From: Quercus robur | Taxonomy: Eukaryota; Streptophyta; Magnoliopsida; Fagales; Fagaceae | Assembly (NCBI RefSeq): GCF_932294415.1 | Contig: NC_065544.1 | Span: 12,499,351 to 12,563,350, forward strand | Reading direction: 5' to 3' | Length of the DNA: 64,000 bases | Shown here: piece by piece, positions 58,158 to 64,000 of the stretch | Position numbering within the stretch: the stretch's first letter is position 1 | Layout of the letters: each line of letters starts with the position of its first letter | Position numbers and translations under genes: made by a program | Notes under the pieces: generated by a model | Databases searched by the model: none | What the model saw: only the letters and a program-made list of their open reading frames with translations | Told to the model about the DNA's origin: nothing

Positions 58158-59070
58158 AAATAGAGAACTTTGGTGAAATCGCAGGTTTTTGGAAATTGTT
58201 TCAGCTGCACACTGATCATCATGTGACCCAAAGTGTCAGGCTTTCTAGTCTTGGAAATTAGCTTCAGCTGAATATATGCTCTATCATGTGACTCAAAAGA
58301 GTCAGGCTTATAAACGGCCATGCATGATTTCCTTCATTCCCAGGTATGTAAAAAACAAAAGGGGTGTCTATTTCATATGGGGCTGAAAACGTGATCACCT
58401 TTTTAATTATAAAAAACACACCCCTTGATGCTGAAATGGACGAGAACTTTGGTGAAATCGCAGGTTTTTGGAAATTGTGCTTCAGCTGCACACTCATGTT
58501 ACCCAAAGTGTCAGGTTTTTTAGTCTTGGAAATTAGCTTCAGTTGCATGCTCACGTAGTTGTGAGGCGAAAATGGTCGAATGCCACTTATGGCCGAAATT
58601 ATTAGTATTTTACTATTATTTGTGAAATATTTAGTAATATATTATCATTTTGAAAGTCGAGTTTATTTAACAATGTACCACTTTTTTGAGACTCGAGTTT
58701 GTGAAACTTGAGTTCGACATAGAACATGAATTTCAAAAACTTAAGTTTCATAAAAAAATGCCACTGATGTGGGTTGGAATTGTAATGTGGTACTCGAGTT
58801 ATAAACTCGAGTTTCATGTATATTGAACTGTTTTTTTGGTATACAGTGACTAGTTACGTATGTTTTAGCATATCAAACAGCGATTGGCCAAAAACAGTGA
58901 TTGGACAAAACAGTGGTAGATTATTAAATATTTGTTAAACAGTAGTAAAACACTAATAATTTTTGCAAACAGTGGTATTTGGCCATTTTAGCCAGTCATG
59001 TGACCCAAAAGTGTCAAGCTTTATAAACGACCATGATTTCCTTCATTCCAGGTATGTAAAAAACAAAGGG
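58158..59070 (-). promoter_or_regulatory. Repeated promoter modules shared with the HAD gene
   Basis: TTTGGTGAAATCGCAGGTTT, CAGCTGCACACT and CCCAAAGTGTCAGG recur at 58166-58353, 58423-58564 and (after a MITE) 58994-59068. The same string of blocks, ending in TTCCTTCATTCC, is found once at 19667-19860 in front of the HAD gene and in the same orientation. Confidence 0.6.
58565..58993. mobile_element. MITE inserted in a promoter module
   Basis: GGCGAAAATGGTCGAATGCC at the left is answered by the inverse of GGCTAAAATGGCCAAATACC at the right. The interior is AT-rich with CTCGAGTTT repeats. The target duplication is unclear. The flanking module continues on both sides. Confidence 0.55.
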
Positions 59071-59079
59071 TTTTGTTAA

Positions 59080-59335
59080 TGGACATATTGTTAACAACAG
59101 GTTTTTGACTTTTTTGGGCAATTTTTTGTTTTTTTGTTTTTGGTTGCATCTATATGTCATTTTTTTCCCCAGCTTTATAAGTTGCGAGGCTAGTTTTATA
59201 GGGAGGAAAAAAAAAAAAATTATAGGACCAGTTTTATGTCTTTTAATTACATTTATTCAACTTTTTTATTAAATGAGACCCACATTAGTCCAACCTTAAC
59301 AAACACTGCACGGTATTTGTTAATATTTGCTATTA
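59080..59335. mobile_element. MITE-like repeat (family C, copy 2)
   Basis: Inverted homologue of 12117-12370: TTTATTAAATGAGACCCAC, ATTAGTCCAACCTTAACA and CACGGTATTTGTTAAT are shared. Ends approximate. Confidence 0.55.
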
Positions 59336-60120
59336 TTTCCTCTTTCCTTATTTATTTATTTGCTTACTTAGGTTCTCAGTATATTTTTTGAAAAATAAAA
59401 AAAGAAAAAAAACTAAGAGCTAAATTTTGGAATTTTGAAAATAAACATTTGAGCCTAGTTAAATGACATGACAGTCCGTACAAGATTAGATCTAGAAAAT
59501 GTAATCTTAACTATGAAATAGATGAAATAAGAGAATTTGAAATAGAGAGAGTCTTATTCTCTTTAACACATATGAGAATCAATGGTTATTTAAATAACAA
59601 ATAATGTTAAGTTATATGTATTCAGATTCAAGAGAGACGCAAGTCATGTAAAGAACAAAGAGTCTAGTAACATAAAAGTTCACAAATGTTGAGATTATAT
59701 GTTACTACGTACTAGTACACAATAAAAGTTGTGTCTATGATTAATGGATTATATGAAAATAATACTACTTTAATAATAATTTATCAACTCTGCAAGTTGT
59801 AAGAAAAAATTATGAAATTTTTTAGGGGTAATTATACTATCCGCTCTTGAGATTTGAAGAAAATAACACTCCACTCCCTTCCATTAATATCAATAATAAT
59901 AAAATATTCTGATTTTTTAAAAGATTCTCTTTACCGAACTTTAATGATAGTTAGTGAAAACATAATTGACAGAATTTAGGATAAACTAAAATGTTTTTCC
60001 AGCACCAAGAGACTTGTAACAATTTTTGCATAAGTAAAGACAAAGGAGGTACACTTCTTCCATATTTTGCATTTTTTTCCCACATATTTATTTTCATGAT
60101 CCTTCTTCAGATTTTAATAA
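59336..60120. other. AT-rich spacer before the LINE
   Basis: No gene recognised. The LINE 5' UTR probably starts in the last part of this stretch. Confidence 0.35.
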
Positions 60121-60324
60121 TTGTGGGTTTCAAGTGTTAAGGGAACAGACATTTATTGCTTTTCAAAATTTCAGTTTTCAATTTTTAGTTTACAATCAGA
60201 AAGTGTTATTTGGAAGTTGCAGTTAAGTTGCTGGGAAAAAAAGAAGTTATTTAAAGATGGCAAAGACATAGGAAACATTAGTCGAGTGAACCGCTTGGGG
60301 TCCTGTGTAGACCGTAGAAGTATA

Positions 60325-62364
60325 ATGGAACGCTCTCTCTCTATTGAGGAACAAGCGGAACTTGCCCGGAGCAATAAAAAAGTCAAAAATGTGAATCATG
60401 CGGGTTTTTGTGAAGGACAAAGCTCGGGGTCTCCATCTCCTAGCTTCGCTGGGGGCCAAGGCAGCCAAAATGCTTCATTCAGAGATAAGCTTATGGGTGA
60501 AATACCAGGTGCATACACGCAGGCATTTTGTTTTGAAGAGTTCATGGATGATGATCCCGAGTCGGATGATGAAGTGGAAACTCTTAGGCAAGGTATGGTG
60601 ACTGTGAAGTTCTCGAAGGAGCTTAAACAAGAGATCCGAAGACCTTGGGCAAGAGCTTTGATTGTGAAAGTTTACGGTAGAGCTGTTGGATTAAATTTTC
60701 TCCAAGCTAGATTATTATCTTTGTGGAAACCAGCAGGGCGTATGGATGTTGTAGACCTTGAACATGGCTTCTTCCTCATAAGGTTGTCATTGAAAGAGGA
60801 TGTTGAGACTGTGTTGAAGAAAGGTCCTTGGTTCTTAGGAGACCACTTCCTGTTGGTTAGACCATGGGAACCAGATTTCAAGCCTGAATCAGCCAAGGTG
60901 TCTTCTATTGCAGTTTGGATAAGACTCAGTGGGTTACCTATTGAATACTACAATGCTAAGGCTCTCCAACACATAGGGAAGGCTATTGGCAATGTGTTAA
61001 GGATTGATACTTTCACGGCGACTGAATCTAGAGGTAAGTTTGCAAGGCTGTGTATCCAAGTTGATGTAGATAAACCGCTTATCACTACGGTGATGATAGG
61101 TAAACTCCAGCAAACCGTTACTTATAAGGGTATCCATAATTTATGTTTTGAGTGTGGAAGAATGGGCCATAAAAGAGAGGCTTGTCCTTATGTTATTAGG
61201 CCGGTGCCGCCGTGTGAGGAAGCGGAGAAGGATGCAGGGGAAACAGGGGCAAGCACACACGTTGTGCATGATGCTGACAGTGCTGAGGTAAAATTGGGAC
61301 CACATGGAAAGGACGATGCCGTGCAAGAGGACATGCATGAGGGATCGTATGGACCTTGGGTGGTCGTGGCACGTAGGAAGAAAGAGACAAAATTCTAGAG
61401 GAGTGGTGGGTCATTACCTAGCCACGGTCATGCTTTGGAGCAGAGAAGTAACGGTCTTCAACTAGCTAATAGGAGAAATTGGATTGGTGTGGAGAAGCCT
61501 GAGAATTCCAACGGGCTTAACAGGGAGGCAAAAAGGAAGCTGGCCCCTCTAAGGATTCTGGAGAAAGCCCAATTGGAGCAAGCCATTCATAGAATTGGGA
61601 AGGAAGCCCAAGATGATTCGGCCCACAATGCAAGTATGAAAGTCAATATTCCAAAAAATGGTAAAGCCCGTAAGGCTGGTTCAGTCAAAGCAATGAAGAT
61701 GGAGGCATGTTCAAGGGTTGGAAGCTTGAGATTGGTCGGTGCTGCTGGGGAAGAAACCTCTAGGGACAGCTCGCCGACACACAGGACGAGCCAAGCCGGT
61801 GCTGTCGCCGTAGCAGGGGCGGACTTGAGGCAGATCAGTATGGCGCATTTCAATACGCCGTCGCCTGGTGGAGAATTTTAGTTCGTTGCCGTCGACGAGT
61901 CTGAGATGGGTTTGGTTCGAAGAGGTGGTTCTGGGGAAAAGCATGGAGATCGGAGTGACTGTGAGGCGAGAAGGGCGGAGTTGAGGCAGATTGATATGGC
62001 GCAACTCAACGCGCCGTCACCTGATGTAGAGCTTCAACTCATTGCCGTCGGCTAGTCCGAGATGGGTTTGGTTCGAAGAGGCGGTTCCGGGAAAAATCAT
62101 GGTGATCGGAGTGGTTGTGAGGCGAGGAGTATGAACTGGGAACATGGGTTTGGACCAAGTGAAGATCAAAGCTTGGACAGAGAGCTGACTGGCGGCAACG
62201 ACGGCATGTTGGGCTATCCTGGTGTTTGTACCGGCCATGGAGAGGGTTTTCAGGTAGCTCGATCTGATCTTGGCTCCTTAAGTGATGAGAGTGGGGAATG
62301 TATAGCTCTTGGTGCGGACCTGATGATGTTGGAAGGAAGATGTGATGGTGGGTCTTACCATTGA
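60325..62364 (+). pseudogene. LINE ORF1 (DUF4283 and CCHC knuckle)
   Basis: One frame of 680 codons interrupted by three TAG stops (61396, 61879, 62053). The N-terminal half is DUF4283-like (ALIVKVYGRAVG, LLSLWKPAGRMDVVDLEHGF, VETVLKKGPWFLGDHFLLV, VWIRLSGLPIEYY). Next is a zinc knuckle, CFECGRMGHKREAC. The C-terminal tail includes a 156-bp in-frame duplication (about 61824-62136). Known plant L1 ORF1 proteins bind nucleic acid. The start is the ATG of MERSLSIEEQAEL. Confidence 0.85.
61824..62136. repeat. 156-bp in-frame tandem duplication in LINE ORF1
   Basis: GATGGGTTTGGTTCGAAGAG occurs at 61905 and 62061. The unit is 52 codons, so the frame is kept. The copies have diverged. Confidence 0.8.
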
Positions 62365-62395
62365 GTTTTGTCATGTCTCAGCTTTATTTGTCATT

Positions 62396-64000
62396 ATGAA
62401 TAGCATTATTTGGAATTGTAGAGGTGCTTCAAAGCCTTCTTTTCAGAAGCGTGTTTGGGAGATAGTGCAGAAGTATAATCCGGCTATTTTGGTGGTAATG
62501 GAAACTCGTGTTGGGGTAAATAGAGCTAGGGAAATCACTGGGAGACTCCCTTTTGATGGAGTTATTCGCTCCGATGCAGTTGGGTTTGCTGGTGGAATAT
62601 GGGTGCTGTGGAATTCTGATAGAGTTGACGTTGCCCATTTGGCCAGTACTGAGCAAGAAATTCACTTTACGGTTAAGGTACGCAGTTCAAATGTTATTTG
62701 GCTTTTTTCTGCTGTGGATGCTAGTCCTAGGTGTGCTGAAAGACATATTTTATGGAATAATCTTATGAAAGTAGCAGACCTTCATAATATGCCTTGGGTT
62801 ATAGCAGGGGATTTTAATGAACCTTTGGTTAATGATGATAAATTTGGTGGTAGAGCGGTTAGTGTGAACAGCTTTCTTTTGTTTAAGGAGTGTTTAGATA
62901 AATGTAGTATGATGGACATCGGCTTTGCGGGTCCTCGGTACACTTGGACCAATAGAAGGGAAATTCAAGCCTTGATTCAGGAGAGAATAGACAGGTTCTT
63001 TGTGAACCCTCAGTGGTGTTTGCTTTATCCGGCTGCTAAAGTCACCCATCTTCCTAGATACCACTTTGATCACTGCCCTGTTCTGTTAGAGATGCAACCA
63101 GGTGTAAGCAGGGGGAAGAAGAGGCCGTTTAGGTTTCAAACGTGCTGGTTGCTTGACCCTACCTTCCCTGTTATTGTTTCTCAAGCTTGGGGAGGTGCAG
63201 ATAATCTTGCTGAGGCCATTGAGAGCTTCACTAGGAATGTTGTGGACTAGAATAAAAATCAGTTCGGGAATATTTTTACAAGGAAGAAAATTCTGATGGC
63301 TAGAATCAATGGTATTCAAAAGGCTATTGCTTTTAAACCTTCTAGTTTTCTTCTCAAGCTGGAAGTGGATCTCCTTAGGGATCTTGATCTTGTTCTCAAT
63401 CAAGAAGAGGAGTTATGGGCTCTGAAGTCTCGGGTTAATTGGTTGGTTCAAGGGGATCGTAATACAGCTTTCTACCATGTTTCAACTTTGGTTAGGAGGA
63501 AAAGGAATCAAATCATGGCTATTAAGAATTTAGTGGGGGAGTGGATCCTTGAGGAGAATGATATTAAATAGTTTATTAGAAGCGGTTTTAGTGGGATATA
63601 CACAACATCTCATGAGGCTGTTTCAAGGGATGAGACTAGTTTTGTCCAGTATCAGGCTAGCCTATCAGATGGGGAGAGGGAGAGCATCAATGAAGAGGTT
63701 ACTGATATAGAAATCAAGGCTGCCTTGTGGGCTCTAAAACCATTTAAAGCCCCAGGTCCGGATGGACTTCATGCGGGCTTCTTCCAAAAATTTTGGCCGG
63801 TAGTGGGGGACTCTATGATTGAGGAAGTTAAGCAGATTTTTAGGAGTGGGAAAGTGCCTGAGCATCTGAATAGGACTTTTATTGCTTTGATTCCTAAGAT
63901 CCAAGGTCCTGAGACTTTAGGTAATTACAGACCTATTAGTCTGTGTAATACGGTGTATAAAGTGGTGACCAAGATCATTGTGGCAAAGCTGAGACCTTTT
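62396..64000 (+). pseudogene. LINE ORF2 (endonuclease and reverse transcriptase), cut by window end
   Basis: It starts with the apurinic-type endonuclease (SIIWNCRGASKPSF, VVMETR, VIAGDFNEPL, GPRYTWTNRR, HFDHCPVLLE), then a linker (WLVQGDRNTAFYHV), then the first RT blocks (KAPGPDGLHAGFFQ, LIPKIQGPETLGNYRPISLC). TAG stops occur at 63248 (Trp expected) and 63569. The rest of RT and RNase H lie beyond position 64000. L1-clade plant LINE. Confidence 0.9.

Overview
This window is plant nuclear DNA, almost certainly from a woody eudicot (Fagales is only a guess). The evidence is intron-containing genes whose deduced proteins resemble eudicot homologues, AT-rich intergenic DNA, and a dense layer of plant-type transposable elements: two Tat-lineage Ty3/gypsy retrotransposons, L1-type LINEs, tRNA-derived SINEs, hAT, Mutator-like, CACTA and Stowaway-like elements, and a Helitron. 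No bacterial, CRISPR, rRNA or tRNA-gene features were seen.

Cellular genes. Two genes look intact, both on the minus strand: (1) a ten-exon TAM41-type mitochondrial phosphatidate cytidylyltransferase (1975-7505, 332 aa deduced); (2) a three-exon HDHD3-like HAD hydrolase (15810-17372, 253 aa deduced), with a probable long 5'-UTR intron. A third, a UGT71-like glycosyltransferase (53627-58059), is a pseudogene: a 2-nt deletion breaks the frame in the PSPG box, and a 2974-bp CACTA element is inserted just after that box. The UGT promoter carries repeated copies of a module also present at the 5' end of the HAD gene about 38 kb away.

Layout. 1-1600: Stowaway-like MITE and tandem repeats. 1975-7505: TAM41, with a non-autonomous hAT in intron 5. 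8400-12400: Mutator-like MITEs, an hAT-like element, a Helitron, a probable solo LTR and a duplicated compound microsatellite. 13536-14100: palindromic GGGCCTAAGGCCC array. 15810-19860: HAD gene. 22114-34170: old Tat element (LTRs about 5% different by eye), minus strand, many stops, an hAT inside gag. 35200-42800: Mutator-like MITEs, SINEs, hATs and LINE remnants, often nested. 42874-52546: young Tat element (475-bp LTRs with about 4 differences), minus strand, almost intact. 52697-59340: hAT, UGT pseudogene with CACTA insertion, promoter modules and MITEs. 60121-64000: plus-strand L1-type LINE, cut off by the window end.

The most interesting system is the extra gene in both Tat elements, between pol and the 3' LTR and pointing opposite to gag-pol. 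In the young element it has its own TATA box, four exons with consistent GT-AG introns and a 653-codon reading frame broken by one TAG (or cleared by a possible 87-nt intron). The protein has a domain resembling the 'putative gypsy type transposon' family (PF04195-like) and a C-terminal coiled coil. Each element is also saturated on both strands with its own short word (CCGAGG in the old one, GGACGA in the young one).
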